NCBI RefSeq assembly: GCF_946481145.1 | Contig: NZ_CAMLMJ010000012.1 | Location: 42,238-106,237, forward strand | Source: an uncultured Sediminibacterium sp. | GTDB lineage: Bacteria > Bacteroidota > Bacteroidia > Chitinophagales > Chitinophagaceae | Direction of reading: 5' to 3' | Length of the DNA stretch: 64,000 nucleotides | Part shown: one piece after another, positions 44,538-54,371 of the stretch | Layout of the letters: each line of letters starts with the position of its first letter | How positions within the stretch are numbered: the stretch's first letter is position 1 | Notes under the pieces: generated by a model | What the model was told of the DNA's origin: nothing | Databases searched by the model: none | Seen by the model: only the letters and a program-made list of their open reading frames with translations | Translations under genes and position numbers: made by a program

Positions 44538-46325
44538 ATGAAAAAACACACCTACTCTTTACTGCTATTGCTAACTGCAGGCACAATGTGTACTACAGTA
44601 CAGCCAACAATGGCACAGGTATCAAAAGAAGCTTATGTTCCTTGTCAGGAAATGCCTTCCCTAATACAAGGCTTTGCAACAGATAACAGAACATTGAACA
44701 GGTTTTACACCCCTGCTGTAAACAGCCGCGGTGGTGGTGGTTTTGGTGGCGGTGGCAACGATGCAGTAGGCTCACCTGAAAGAAACCAACGTTTACAGCA
44801 ACTGGTAAAAGATTACCAGAAAAAACTGGCTGCGGTGAATTTTAAAGGACTTTCTCAAGAATGTAAAGCAGATTATATTCTATTTAAAAGAGACCTGCAG
44901 GCTAAGTTAGAACAACTGGTAGCCGAGGAATCAGAAGTAAAAAAAATAAGCAAGTGGATGCCCTTTGCAGATAAAATATATGCACTGGAGCAAACACGTA
45001 GGAGAGGACACCAAATCAATGGAGAGCAGGTGGCTAAAGAATGGGCAGCTATCATCAAAGAACTGAAAGAACTGCAGGTAAAACTGAAAGCAGAAAAAGT
45101 AATTGATCCAGAATCTGTCTATACTGCCGGTGAATTGATCAGCAATATAAAACTGGCTGCACAGAGTGTATTTGAGTTTTATAATGGATACGATCCCATG
45201 TTTAGCTGGTGGGTACCAACTGTTCATAAATCGCTTGATGAGGCCCTCACGGCTTATGCAGGAGTATGGAAAAGCAAAGCCAACAGCGGACTTACCGCTA
45301 CCGATAACAGTGGTATTGTTGGTGTACAGGCAGGTAGAGATAACCTGGTAAAGCAATTACAGCATGAAATGATTCCTTATACACCTGAAGAATTGATTGA
45401 TATTGCGAATAAAGAATTTGCATGGTGTGATGCGGAATTGTTGAAAGCATCTAGGGAAATGGGTTTTGGTGATGACTGGAAAGCAGCTCAGGAAAAAGTA
45501 AAGAATGCTTATGTACCGGCAGGTCAGCAACCGGAAGCTATTTTGAAGTTATATAACGAATCGATTGATTTTCTCAAAAAGAATAACCTGATCACCATTC
45601 CACCATTGGCCGAAGAAACATGGGGTATGATGATGATGTCGCCCGAGCGTCAATTACAGAACCCGTTCTTTTTAGGTGGATCAGATATCATCATTTCTTA
45701 TCCTACCAATACCATGGCATATGAAGACCGAATGATGAGTATGCGTGGCAATAACCCACATTTCTCTAAAGCTACCGTACACCATGAACTGATTGCCGGT
45801 CATAACCTGCAACAATTTATGAATTCACGTAACAGAACCTACCGCAATTTTGGTACGCCTTTCTGGACCGAAGGATGGTCGTTATACTGGGAGTTGATTT
45901 TATGGGACATGAAATTCGCAAAAACACCGGAAGATAGAATCGGTATGCTTTTCTGGCACATGCACCGTTGTGCAAGAATTATCTTCTCTCTTAATTATCA
46001 TATGGGTAAATGGACGCCACAGCAATGTATCGACTTTCTGGTAGACAGGGTTGGACATGAACGCGCCAATGCAGAAGGAGAAGTACGTCGTTCATTTACA
46101 GGTCGCTATCCGCCATTGTATCAATTGGCTTATTTAACAGGAGGCAGACAGTTTTATGCGCTTAAGAAAGAGTTGGTAGATAGTGGTAAAATGACCTACA
46201 AGCAATACCATGATGCTATTATTACCATGAATGCTATGCCGGTTGAAATGATACGTGCTATTCTTACCGGACAGCCTTTGACGGAAGAGTTTAAAACAAA
46301 CTGGAGATTTTATAACGAAAAATAA
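44538..46325 (+). CDS. DUF885 family secreted putative metallopeptidase
   Basis: 595 residues with a signal peptide (MCTTVQPTMAQ). Short glycine-rich insertion RGGGGFGGGGND near residue ~68. The DUF885 signature is His416-Glu417-x-x-x-Gly-His422 in VHHELIAGHNLQQF, resembling the HExxPGH of the family, which fits a zinc peptidase. Family members are poorly characterised. It follows the hydroxyproline genes after 107 bases and precedes a strong hairpin, so it may be the operon's last gene and cut imported or periplasmic Hyp peptides. Confidence 0.8.
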   Translation: MKKHTYSLLLLLTAGTMCTTVQPTMAQVSKEAYVPCQEMPSLIQGFATDNRTLNRFYTPAVNSRGGGGFGGGGNDAVGSPERNQRLQQLVKDYQKKLAAVNFKGLSQECKADYILFKRDLQAKLEQLVAEESEVKKISKWMPFADKIYALEQTRRRGHQINGEQVAKEWAAIIKELKELQVKLKAEKVIDPESVYTAGELISNIKLAAQSVFEFYNGYDPMFSWWVPTVHKSLDEALTAYAGVWKSKANSGLTATDNSGIVGVQAGRDNLVKQLQHEMIPYTPEELIDIANKEFAWCDAELLKASREMGFGDDWKAAQEKVKNAYVPAGQQPEAILKLYNESIDFLKKNNLITIPPLAEETWGMMMMSPERQLQNPFFLGGSDIIISYPTNTMAYEDRMMSMRGNNPHFSKATVHHELIAGHNLQQFMNSRNRTYRNFGTPFWTEGWSLYWELILWDMKFAKTPEDRIGMLFWHMHRCARIIFSLNYHMGKWTPQQCIDFLVDRVGHERANAEGEVRRSFTGRYPPLYQLAYLTGGRQFYALKKELVDSGKMTYKQYHDAIITMNAMPVEMIRAILTGQPLTEEFKTNWRFYNEK

Positions 46326-46344
46326 CACCAATCATAATCCATTT

Positions 46345-46399
46345 AAAAGCATCCACCTTATTCTGAAACCCTAACTTTCAGCATTAAGTGGATGCTTTT
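46345..46399 (+). terminator. Terminator after the DUF885 gene
   Basis: AAAAGCATCCAC (46345-46356) and GTGGATGCTTTT (46388-46399) are perfectly complementary, and inner segments (CTTA/TAAG, CTGAAA/TTTCAG) pair too. The right arm ends in a run of T. It closes the hydroxyproline unit. Confidence 0.8.
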
Positions 46400-46463
46400 C
46401 AAATATTTTCTGGTTCAAGGAATGCTTAAATGAGCAATCCATTACTGCCTAAATATTTAATGA

Positions 46464-47690
46464 ATGTTCGGAAAAAGATGGGTTGTAGTTATAGGTTGCC
46501 TGGTGCTTGCAACATTCCTGTTTCAATTTTGTATGCAGGCAAAACATGCCATGCCTAAAGATCCTCGGGGTATTGGTTATGCAGGTTCATCATCCTGTGG
46601 TAATTGTCATGCTGCAATTGTAGACGCTTATAAGCAAACAGCTCATAATCGCACCACAAGTTCAGCTACTGCAGAAAATATAGCGGGTAGCTTCCAAGCT
46701 GGCGAAAACCAGTTTCATTATACAACTGATGTAAAGGTTTTAATGGAAGCACGTGAAGGAAAATTTTTCCAGACAGCTTTTGAGGCTGACCAACAAAAAG
46801 CCTCATTTCCCTTTGATATTGTAATTGGATCAGGAAGAAAAGCCCAGACTTATTTGTATTGGCAAGACAGTAATGTGTACCAACTGCCCGTTAGCTATTC
46901 GATTATTGGTAAATGTTGGGTGAATAGTCCAAATTACCCAACCGATAGGGTTCGTTTTGATCGCGTAATTCCGGTCGGTTGCTTTGAGTGCCATGCATCT
47001 TTTGTTGAGCGTACAGGAATGCGCGAAGAAAAGGGATACCGGGTAGATCAGTTAAACCCTAATTCGGTTATATATGGAATAGACTGCGAACGATGCCATG
47101 GTCCGTCTGCTGCACATGTTGCTTATCAACAGGAACATCCAGCGGAAAAACTGGCTAAATATATTTTGACTTATAAAGAACTTACCAGTACACAGAAGAT
47201 AGAGAATTGCGCTACCTGTCATTCAGGGTTGCGGGAACCTATTCGTTCTCCTTTCCTTTTCAAGCCAGGTAACTTGCTGAAAGATTTTTACCGACCCGAT
47301 ACTGTTAAACAGGAACCTGCGAAGTTAGATGTACACGGAAACCAATATCAATTATTGATGGCGAGCAAATGTTACAAGGGAGCGGTAGAAATCATGTCGT
47401 GTAATACCTGCCATAATCCACACAAAACAGAAAGAAACGATCTCAAAGTTTTTTCAACACGCTGTATGAGTTGTCATCAGCAGAATAGTAAGCAGTTCTG
47501 TAAAATGGCACCCAAACTGGGAGCAACTATCGTAAATAACTGTATCGATTGTCATATGCCGGCAACGCCCTCTAAACTTATTAGCCTGCAAACAGAGCAG
47601 GCGGGTAATATTGCCAATTTGGTTCGCTCGCATTTAATAGCGAAATATCCTGATGCTACAGTAAAGTATTTAAAAAGTGTTCGGGATTAG
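46464..47690 (+). CDS. Seven-heme cytochrome c, likely lipoprotein
   Basis: 408 residues with seven CxxCH heme sites: CGNCH (from residue 45), CFECH, CERCH, CATCH, CNTCH, CMSCH and CIDCH. The N terminus is hydrophobic and ends FLFQFC, a possible lipobox. No catalytic domain of a known multiheme enzyme is recognised. It resembles the broad cytochrome c554/decaheme-like group. It sits alone between the hydroxyproline terminator and the SusC unit; whether it takes part in that metabolism is unclear. Confidence 0.85.
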   Translation: MFGKRWVVVIGCLVLATFLFQFCMQAKHAMPKDPRGIGYAGSSSCGNCHAAIVDAYKQTAHNRTTSSATAENIAGSFQAGENQFHYTTDVKVLMEAREGKFFQTAFEADQQKASFPFDIVIGSGRKAQTYLYWQDSNVYQLPVSYSIIGKCWVNSPNYPTDRVRFDRVIPVGCFECHASFVERTGMREEKGYRVDQLNPNSVIYGIDCERCHGPSAAHVAYQQEHPAEKLAKYILTYKELTSTQKIENCATCHSGLREPIRSPFLFKPGNLLKDFYRPDTVKQEPAKLDVHGNQYQLLMASKCYKGAVEIMSCNTCHNPHKTERNDLKVFSTRCMSCHQQNSKQFCKMAPKLGATIVNNCIDCHMPATPSKLISLQTEQAGNIANLVRSHLIAKYPDATVKYLKSVRD

Positions 47691-47847
47691 TCTGCGAAAA
47701 AATAAACCATAAAACTTTGTAAGAAATCGACAAATAGTGATTTTAAAAATCGCTGCATCAAAATGTTTGCAAAAATTAACCTTCCCTTTTCCTTTATTAA
47801 CCAATAATCCTCTTTTGTGTAAAACATCGTACAAGCCAGTCATATAA

Positions 47848-47862
47848 GTGTTCATTTGACAC
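47848..47862. promoter_or_regulatory. Candidate AraR operator, distal susC site
   Basis: GTGTTCATTTGACAC preceded by TAA and followed by AACCC. It shares GTGT-N7-ACAC with the araB site. It lies 156 bases before the SusC start, with a second copy 109 bases downstream of it. Confidence 0.6.
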
Positions 47863-47970
47863 AACCCTTGTATATCAACGCTTTCAGATGTATAATTTAA
47901 ACTGGTTAAAATACGTTTAGGATTAGTTAAAATATTAGCCGGAAGCGTGAAACTTAAAAAATAATTTTAA

Positions 47971-47985
47971 GTGTCAATTTGACCT
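47971..47985. promoter_or_regulatory. Candidate AraR operator, proximal susC site
   Basis: GTGTCAATTTGACCT, with TTAA on both sides making the palindrome longer (TTAAGTGTC...TTTAA). It ends 18 bases before the SusC start (48004), so a bound protein would overlap the leader or promoter. Confidence 0.62.
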
Positions 47986-48003
47986 TTAATAAAACGCTTG
48001 CGT

Positions 48004-50958
48004 ATGAAAAATCTACTTGGATGTTTTCTGCTTCTTTCGCTGCTGTTTACAAATGCAGCGACTGCCCGTTTGGGAGGACCCCCAAAAACAGTTACGGGTG
48101 TAGTTACGGACGCTTCTTCTGGTGCACCTCTTCAGGGTGCAACGGTATCAGTAAAGAATACTGCTACAGTTACCAGTTCAGATGCAGATGGTAAATTCAG
48201 TATTACAGTTCCTTCAGATGATGCTGTTGTGGACATCAGCTTTGTTGGCTATGTTACACTTTCATTGCCTGTAAAGGGAACCAATTCCTTATCCGTAAAA
48301 CTTAATAAAGACATTAATAGTCTTGATGAAGTAGTTGTGGTAGGTTATGGAACACAAAAGAAAGGCGACCTAACCAGCGCCGTTGCCAGTGTTAAACAGG
48401 AAAGCTTTGTTAAAGGGTTTGTGCGTGATGCGGCCCAGTTAATTCAAGGTAAAGTAGCCGGTTTATCCGTATCTACTTCTTCTGGTTCTCCTACTGCTGG
48501 TACACAAATTCAATTACGTGGTATTACAACGCTGAATGCTTCAACAGCGCCATTAGTATTGATTGATGGAGTTCCCGGAAACCTAAACTCGGTTTCACCG
48601 GAAGATATTGAGTCAATTGACGTTTTGAAAGACGGATCTGCAGCCGCCATCTATGGTACACGTGGTACCAATGGTGTAATACTAATTACTACCCGTAAAA
48701 TACAGGGTGGTGGAAAATCAGTGGTGGAATACAATACCTATGCAAGTATTCAAACAATCGCAAGACGTCCACGCTTCTTGAATGCAGAAGAGTTTCGTCA
48801 ATTCAGCAAAGACGGCTATCCATTTATAGATTATGGTCTGAATACAGATTGGTTCAAAGAAATTTCAAGACCGACTCCATTCAGTCAAACCCATAACCTT
48901 ACATTCCAGGGTGGTAACAGACAAACCAGTTATACAGCGAACATTAACTACCGTAACTGGGAAGGTATGTTCCTAAAATCTGTAAACCGTCAGTTAACAC
49001 TAAGAGCAGACGTTAACCATACTATGTTAGATGGTAAGGTGAAAGTAAACCTGAATGTTATCAGCCGTCAGCGTAATGATGATGGTGGATTCAATAGCTA
49101 TGTTTACCGCCAGTCTGTAATCCGTAACCCTACGGATAGTGTGTATGATTATCAGGGTAACTGGAAAGAACGTAATATCTATTTCTATGATAATCCACTG
49201 GGATATATCATGGAAACACTCGCTAGAAACGAATCACAGGAAACCCGTTTGTCTGCAAGCGTTACAGCAAATATTGCTCGTGGGTTAAATGCTAAATTAT
49301 TGGTTGCTAATGTTAAAAGCGAGTCGCTATCTGGTTTCTCAGAAACCAAGAAACACGTTTCTACTACAAAAAATGGCAGAAATGGTAATGCTTCCAGAAG
49401 CACTAGTGCAAGCGAGGATAACCTTTTAGAGTTTACTTTGGATTACACCAAAAGCTTTGGTAAACATCGTTTAGTAGCCCTGGCTGGTTATAGCTATCAG
49501 GATGCTCAGGATGAGGACTTCTCTGTATCGAACTGGGATTTTCCTACAGATGAATATTCTTACAACAGACTTCAGGCAGGTAATGCTTTAGGAAGAGGTG
49601 AAGCTTCTATGAGCAGCTTCCAGTCATCAAGCAAACTCATTGGTTTCTTCGGTCGTATCAATTATAATTTCAGCGATAGGTATTTATTGTCTGCAAGTGT
49701 ACGTCGTGAAGGTTCATCTAAATTTGGCGCCAACCATAAATGGGGTACATTCCCGGCTATTTCAGCCGCATGGCGTGTAAAGAACGAGTCGTTCCTTCGC
49801 GATGTTAAGTTCATTCACGATTTGAAAGTACGTGCTGGTTTTGGTGTTACAGGTATTGCTCCGGGAAGTTCTTATCTGTCTCAAACAAGTTTGAATTATG
49901 GCACACGTTTCCTTGATAACGGTGTATGGATCCAATCTCTCTCACCTGTTCGTAACCCTAACCCGGATTTAAGATGGGAGAAAAAAGAAGAGGTGAACTT
50001 TGGTATAGACCTTTCTATCCTGAAAGGCCGCCTGAGCACTACTATCGATATATACAAGCGTACTACCCGCGATATGTTGTATAACTACAGTGTTCCTGTA
50101 CCTCCTTATTTATTTAACAGCATCCTTGCAAACGTTGGTGTGATGGAGAATAAAGGGGTGGAAGTATTGATTAATTACAATGCTATCCAGAAAAAGGATT
50201 TCTCTTGGGAAACAAGTGTAAACTTTTCTACCAACTCAAACAAGCTGGTTAGTTTATCAAACAATCAGTTCAGAACTACTGCTAACTTCTTTACTGCAGG
50301 CGGTACTGGTGAGCCGGTTCAGGATTATACCCACCGCGTAGATATCGGAGGTCCAATTGGTAATTTCCATGGATACAGATCAGTAGATATCGATGCAAAT
50401 GGTTTATGGATCATTGAAGGTGCAGATGGTAAACCTAAGCCGTATAGCCAGGCGCGTCAGGAAGATAAAAAAATCCTGGGTAATGGATTACCTAAGTATT
50501 ATGCAGGTTGGAACAACACCGTTCGTTATAAAAATTGGGACCTGAGTGTATTGATGCGTGGTGCTTTTGGATTCCAGATCCTGAACTTCCAGCGTATGTT
50601 CTACGAAAACTCTCAACCTCAGATTCTTGGCAACTACAATGTGCTCTTATCTGCCTTTGACAAAGTATATGGCAAAACCAGACTTACCAACTCACAGGCT
50701 TATGTAAGCTACTATGTAGAAAATGGCGATTACTGGAAAGTAGATAACATCACTTTAGGTTATAACGTAAACCTGAAGAGTAATAAATATGTAAAATCAT
50801 TGCGCATTTATGCATCAGGATTGAACATGTTTACCATAACTGGTTATAAAGGAATCGATCCTGAAGTAAACAGAAGTGGATTAGCTCCAGGAAACGATGA
50901 GCGTGATAAATATCCAACAACACGCACATTCACTTTAGGTGCATTGGTAACATTATAA
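48004..50958 (+). CDS. SusC/RagA-type TonB-dependent outer-membrane transporter
   Basis: 984 residues from ATG 48004 (MKNLLGCFLLLSLLFTNAATA signal, split here as MKNLLGCFLLLSLL and FTNAATA); an earlier TTG at 47998 is less likely. Residues ~30-105 are the carboxypeptidase-D-like domain (TVTGVVTDASSGAPLQGATV), then the TonB box and plug (SLDEVVVVGYGTQKKGDL), then a 22-strand barrel ending FTLGALVTL. With the SusD partner it imports large oligosaccharides or glycopeptides. The two AraR sites in front and GH127 behind suggest an arabinose-bearing ligand. Confidence 0.96.
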   Translation: MKNLLGCFLLLSLLFTNAATARLGGPPKTVTGVVTDASSGAPLQGATVSVKNTATVTSSDADGKFSITVPSDDAVVDISFVGYVTLSLPVKGTNSLSVKLNKDINSLDEVVVVGYGTQKKGDLTSAVASVKQESFVKGFVRDAAQLIQGKVAGLSVSTSSGSPTAGTQIQLRGITTLNASTAPLVLIDGVPGNLNSVSPEDIESIDVLKDGSAAAIYGTRGTNGVILITTRKIQGGGKSVVEYNTYASIQTIARRPRFLNAEEFRQFSKDGYPFIDYGLNTDWFKEISRPTPFSQTHNLTFQGGNRQTSYTANINYRNWEGMFLKSVNRQLTLRADVNHTMLDGKVKVNLNVISRQRNDDGGFNSYVYRQSVIRNPTDSVYDYQGNWKERNIYFYDNPLGYIMETLARNESQETRLSASVTANIARGLNAKLLVANVKSESLSGFSETKKHVSTTKNGRNGNASRSTSASEDNLLEFTLDYTKSFGKHRLVALAGYSYQDAQDEDFSVSNWDFPTDEYSYNRLQAGNALGRGEASMSSFQSSSKLIGFFGRINYNFSDRYLLSASVRREGSSKFGANHKWGTFPAISAAWRVKNESFLRDVKFIHDLKVRAGFGVTGIAPGSSYLSQTSLNYGTRFLDNGVWIQSLSPVRNPNPDLRWEKKEEVNFGIDLSILKGRLSTTIDIYKRTTRDMLYNYSVPVPPYLFNSILANVGVMENKGVEVLINYNAIQKKDFSWETSVNFSTNSNKLVSLSNNQFRTTANFFTAGGTGEPVQDYTHRVDIGGPIGNFHGYRSVDIDANGLWIIEGADGKPKPYSQARQEDKKILGNGLPKYYAGWNNTVRYKNWDLSVLMRGAFGFQILNFQRMFYENSQPQILGNYNVLLSAFDKVYGKTRLTNSQAYVSYYVENGDYWKVDNITLGYNVNLKSNKYVKSLRIYASGLNMFTITGYKGIDPEVNRSGLAPGNDERDKYPTTRTFTLGALVTL

Positions 50959-50981
50959 TCTGAAAAAAGAAACGCTAAATC

Positions 50982-52568
50982 ATGAAAAGAATAAATAATC
51001 ATAAATGGTTCCTTGCAGCAGCGCTTGCTGGTACCATGTTAATGAATAGCTGTACAAAGCTAGATGAGGAAGTATATTCTGAATTGCTCGCACAGAATTT
51101 CCAGGCAACTGCTAAAGATGTTCCGGCATTGATAGCTCCCGTTTATACTGTACTGCGTGCTAATACAGCAAGCTGGCAAGGACTTTTTGACCTGCAGGAA
51201 GAAGCAGCCGATCAGATCGTAACTCCAGCCCGTCCTAATGGTTGGGTTGATGGCGGTACCTATCGCCGTATGCACGAACATGTTTGGACACCAACCCAGG
51301 GTCAGCCAAATGGCTTGTATAATCGCTGTTACTCAGGTATCAACAATGCGAACAGGGTATTGTTCCAGATTGAGTCAGGTGAAATACCTGTTCCTACTGG
51401 TAAAGAAGCCATTATCGCAGAATTGAAAGCCGCACGTGCTTACTATTATTACCTGTTACTCGATAACCATGGCAATGTGCCTGTTGTAACAGACTTTAAA
51501 GACACGAGTCTGCCAGTGCAAAAAACACGTCAGCAGGTATATGATTTTGTAGTGAAAGAATTTACTGATGCAATTCCCAATCTGTCGCCTGTTGTTTCTA
51601 AAGCAACTTATGGCCGTATGACACGTTGGGCGGCAAAAGCATTCCTGGCGCGTGTTTATCTTAATGCAGAAGTTTATACCGGTACAGCTAAATGGGCAGA
51701 GTGTATACAACAATGTAATGATATCATCGCAGCAAATGCATATAGTCTTACAACACGTTATAAAGACAATTTTGCTACCAACAACGACACTTCTCCAGAA
51801 ATCATTTTTGCCGTACCTTATGATGAGATTTTTGCAACGGAGAATAACATGCACATGAAAACCCTCGACCCACTTATGCAATTGGTTTACCCAATGCAGG
51901 TGCAGCCTTGGGGCGGTAACTGTGCAGTTCCACAGTGGATTGATACTTATGATACCGATGACCAGCGTTTAAAAGATACCTGGATCATGGGACCTCAGTA
52001 CAATGCTACAACAGGTGCGCTGGTAATCAACTACGTGAAAACAGTAACCAGTATCGCATCCAGTACCTCTAACCAGGGTTTCCGTATTGGTAAATACGAA
52101 ATCAAAGCAGGTATGCGTGGTGGTTCTAGTGTTGATTTTCCGCTGATGCGTTATGCAGATGTTCTGATGATGAAAGCTGAATGTTTGCTCCGCACAGGTG
52201 ATGCAGCACAGGCAGCAACTATTGTAACACAGGTACGTCAGAGAAATTTTGGCGGCAATCCGGCCAAAGCAATTGTAACTGGTGCCCAATTACAACAAGG
52301 CAGTAGCTACTCTTATGGCGAGTGGGCCAATGGTGCACAGACAACTGTAGAAGGTGGTGCAGATATTCCTTTCGGAAGAATGCTGGATGAGTTAGGATGG
52401 GAATTTGCCGCAGAAGCAAAACGCAGACAAGACCTGATCCGTTTTGGTGTATTCCATAGAAAAAGCTGGTTCTCTCATAAACCATCAGCTACATTCAGGA
52501 ATATCTTCCCAATACCGGCTAACTCTTTGCTTACAAATACAAATTTGAAGCAGAACCCCGGCTACTAA
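50982..52568 (+). CDS. SusD/RagB-type surface lipoprotein
   Basis: 528 residues. The signal ends in a lipobox (LAGTMLMNSC) and a Cys. The helical TPR-type core has EIIAELKAARAYYYYLLLDN and the C-terminal LRTGDAAQAATIVTQVRQRN and PIPANSLLTN. It caps the SusC transporter and captures its ligand. Starts 23 bases after susC. Confidence 0.95.
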   Translation: MKRINNHKWFLAAALAGTMLMNSCTKLDEEVYSELLAQNFQATAKDVPALIAPVYTVLRANTASWQGLFDLQEEAADQIVTPARPNGWVDGGTYRRMHEHVWTPTQGQPNGLYNRCYSGINNANRVLFQIESGEIPVPTGKEAIIAELKAARAYYYYLLLDNHGNVPVVTDFKDTSLPVQKTRQQVYDFVVKEFTDAIPNLSPVVSKATYGRMTRWAAKAFLARVYLNAEVYTGTAKWAECIQQCNDIIAANAYSLTTRYKDNFATNNDTSPEIIFAVPYDEIFATENNMHMKTLDPLMQLVYPMQVQPWGGNCAVPQWIDTYDTDDQRLKDTWIMGPQYNATTGALVINYVKTVTSIASSTSNQGFRIGKYEIKAGMRGGSSVDFPLMRYADVLMMKAECLLRTGDAAQAATIVTQVRQRNFGGNPAKAIVTGAQLQQGSSYSYGEWANGAQTTVEGGADIPFGRMLDELGWEFAAEAKRRQDLIRFGVFHRKSWFSHKPSATFRNIFPIPANSLLTNTNLKQNPGY

Positions 52569-52611
52569 TTAGTTTTTTTTCTCATAGTCTAGGTTTAGGT
52601 TTTAAGCAATA

Positions 52612-52641
52612 GCAAGGCCTGCAAAATATTGCAGGTCTTGC
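52612..52641 (+). terminator. Hairpin after SusD (possible terminator)
   Basis: GCAAGGCCTGCA (52612-52623) and TGCAGGTCTTGC (52630-52641) pair over 12 positions with one G-U, loop AAATAT. The T tract after it is weak, so partial read-through into the M1 gene is plausible. Confidence 0.5.
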
Positions 52642-52683
52642 TGTTCAATACCTGAGTATCTTCACGAGAGAAAAGCATATTAT

Positions 52684-54351
52684 ATGAAATACCTAATCTT
52701 ATTTGCATTTGTTTCGATTTTTTGTGCTACAACTGTTGTTGCACAAAACCAGCGTTCTTTAACCAAGGTCGATACACTGAGAGGAACTATTACCCCCGAA
52801 AGAGCCTGGTGGGATATAACACGGTATGATCTGGAAATACAACCAGACTATACCACTAAAACTTTAAAGGGTTCCAATACCATCAGTTATACAGTTGTAC
52901 AAAAAAATGCAGGTAAAAAAATGCAGATCGATTTAAAAGAACCACTGCAGATTAATGAAGTAACCGATCAGCAAGGAAAGAAATATAGTTTCAATAAATC
53001 AGGCTCTGTTTGGTTGATTGATATGCCTAATCAGCAAAAAGGATCAAAAGGGAAAATCACCATCCGCTATAGTGGCAAACCACATGAAGCCATCCGTGCC
53101 CCCTGGGATGGTGGGTGGACTTTTACCAAAGATTCGCTTGGTCGCCCATGGATGACAGTTACCTGTCAGGGAGGAGCCGGCGCATCAATCTGGTATCCCT
53201 GTAAAGATCACCAAAGTGATGAACCCAATAATGGAGCGTCATTAACCATGCGTGTGCCTGATACACTGATGGCAGTGGGGAATGGTCGTCTTAAAAAAAC
53301 AACACCGCATGGCGACGGTACTACGAGTTACAGATGGGAAGTAACCAACCCGATCAATAACTATAATATCATACCCTATATTGGTAAATATGTAAACTTC
53401 AAAGAAGAATACCAGGGCGAGAAGGGCAAGTTGGACCTTAACTATTGGGTGCTTGATTATAATGAGCAAAAAGCAAAAAACTATTTGCCGAAGGAAGTAC
53501 ACAATACCATGAAAAGTTTTGAATACTGGTTCGGTCCTTATCCTTTTTATGAAGATGGATACCAATTAATAGATGTACCACATACTGGTATGGAACACCA
53601 GAGTGCAGTTGCTTACGGAAACTGGTACCAACCAGGTTACAGAAAACGCGATGGCTCAGGAACCGGATGGGGATTGAAATGGGACTTTATCGTTATTCAT
53701 GAAAGTGGCCACGAGTGGTTCGGAAATAATATTACATCAAATGATCTTGCTGATATGTGGGTGCATGAAGGTTTTACCAATTACAGTGAAACATTGTTTA
53801 TTGATTATATTTTCGGTGAGCAGGCAGCAAATGAATATAATGTAGGTATTAGAAATGGCATAAGAAACGATAAGCCAATCATACCTCAAACTTATGGCGT
53901 AAATGCACAAGGAAGTGGCGATATGTATCCGAAGGGAGGTAATTTATTACATGCAATAAAACACAGCCTCAATAACAATGAAAAATTCAGACAGATACTT
54001 CGCGGATTAAATAAAGATTTCTACCACCAAACCGTGAATTCAACACAGGTAGAAAATTATATTTCAAAAAAAGCAGGTTTTGATTACAGTAAAGTATTTG
54101 ACCAATACTTAAGAAATACAGCAATTCCAAAATTTGAATTTCAGGTAAATGGTAATGCAGTGAGGTATAGGTATACCAACTGTATTCCTGGATTTAATCT
54201 TCCAATCGTATTAAAGAGCAATGAAACTGTATTAAAGTTATTGCCAACTGATGAATGGAAAACAACAACAATGCCCGCTAATGAGCTTTCGCTTTTATCA
54301 GCAGATGCAGTGAAGAAAATGTATTATGTAGACCCTGTACCAATAAAATAA
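52684..54351 (+). CDS. M1-family metallopeptidase, secreted
   Basis: 555 residues with a signal peptide (ATTVVAQ). Zinc site HExxH is His339-Glu340-His343 in VIHESGHEWFGNN, and the third ligand Glu362 lies 18 residues after the second His, in MWVHEGFTNYSE. The substrate motif is TGMEHQSAVAYGN, the family's GxMEN variant. M1 enzymes are mostly aminopeptidases. It lies between SusD and a GH127-like gene, suggesting glycopeptide substrates; the C-terminal domain is shorter than in PepN. Confidence 0.92.
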   Translation: MKYLILFAFVSIFCATTVVAQNQRSLTKVDTLRGTITPERAWWDITRYDLEIQPDYTTKTLKGSNTISYTVVQKNAGKKMQIDLKEPLQINEVTDQQGKKYSFNKSGSVWLIDMPNQQKGSKGKITIRYSGKPHEAIRAPWDGGWTFTKDSLGRPWMTVTCQGGAGASIWYPCKDHQSDEPNNGASLTMRVPDTLMAVGNGRLKKTTPHGDGTTSYRWEVTNPINNYNIIPYIGKYVNFKEEYQGEKGKLDLNYWVLDYNEQKAKNYLPKEVHNTMKSFEYWFGPYPFYEDGYQLIDVPHTGMEHQSAVAYGNWYQPGYRKRDGSGTGWGLKWDFIVIHESGHEWFGNNITSNDLADMWVHEGFTNYSETLFIDYIFGEQAANEYNVGIRNGIRNDKPIIPQTYGVNAQGSGDMYPKGGNLLHAIKHSLNNNEKFRQILRGLNKDFYHQTVNSTQVENYISKKAGFDYSKVFDQYLRNTAIPKFEFQVNGNAVRYRYTNCIPGFNLPIVLKSNETVLKLLPTDEWKTTTMPANELSLLSADAVKKMYYVDPVPIK

Positions 54352-54371
54352 ATCATCAAAATTCGGGATCA

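Noticed and set aside
47979..48194. Small frame overlapping the susC start
   Set aside because: Out of frame with SusC, with no independent support.
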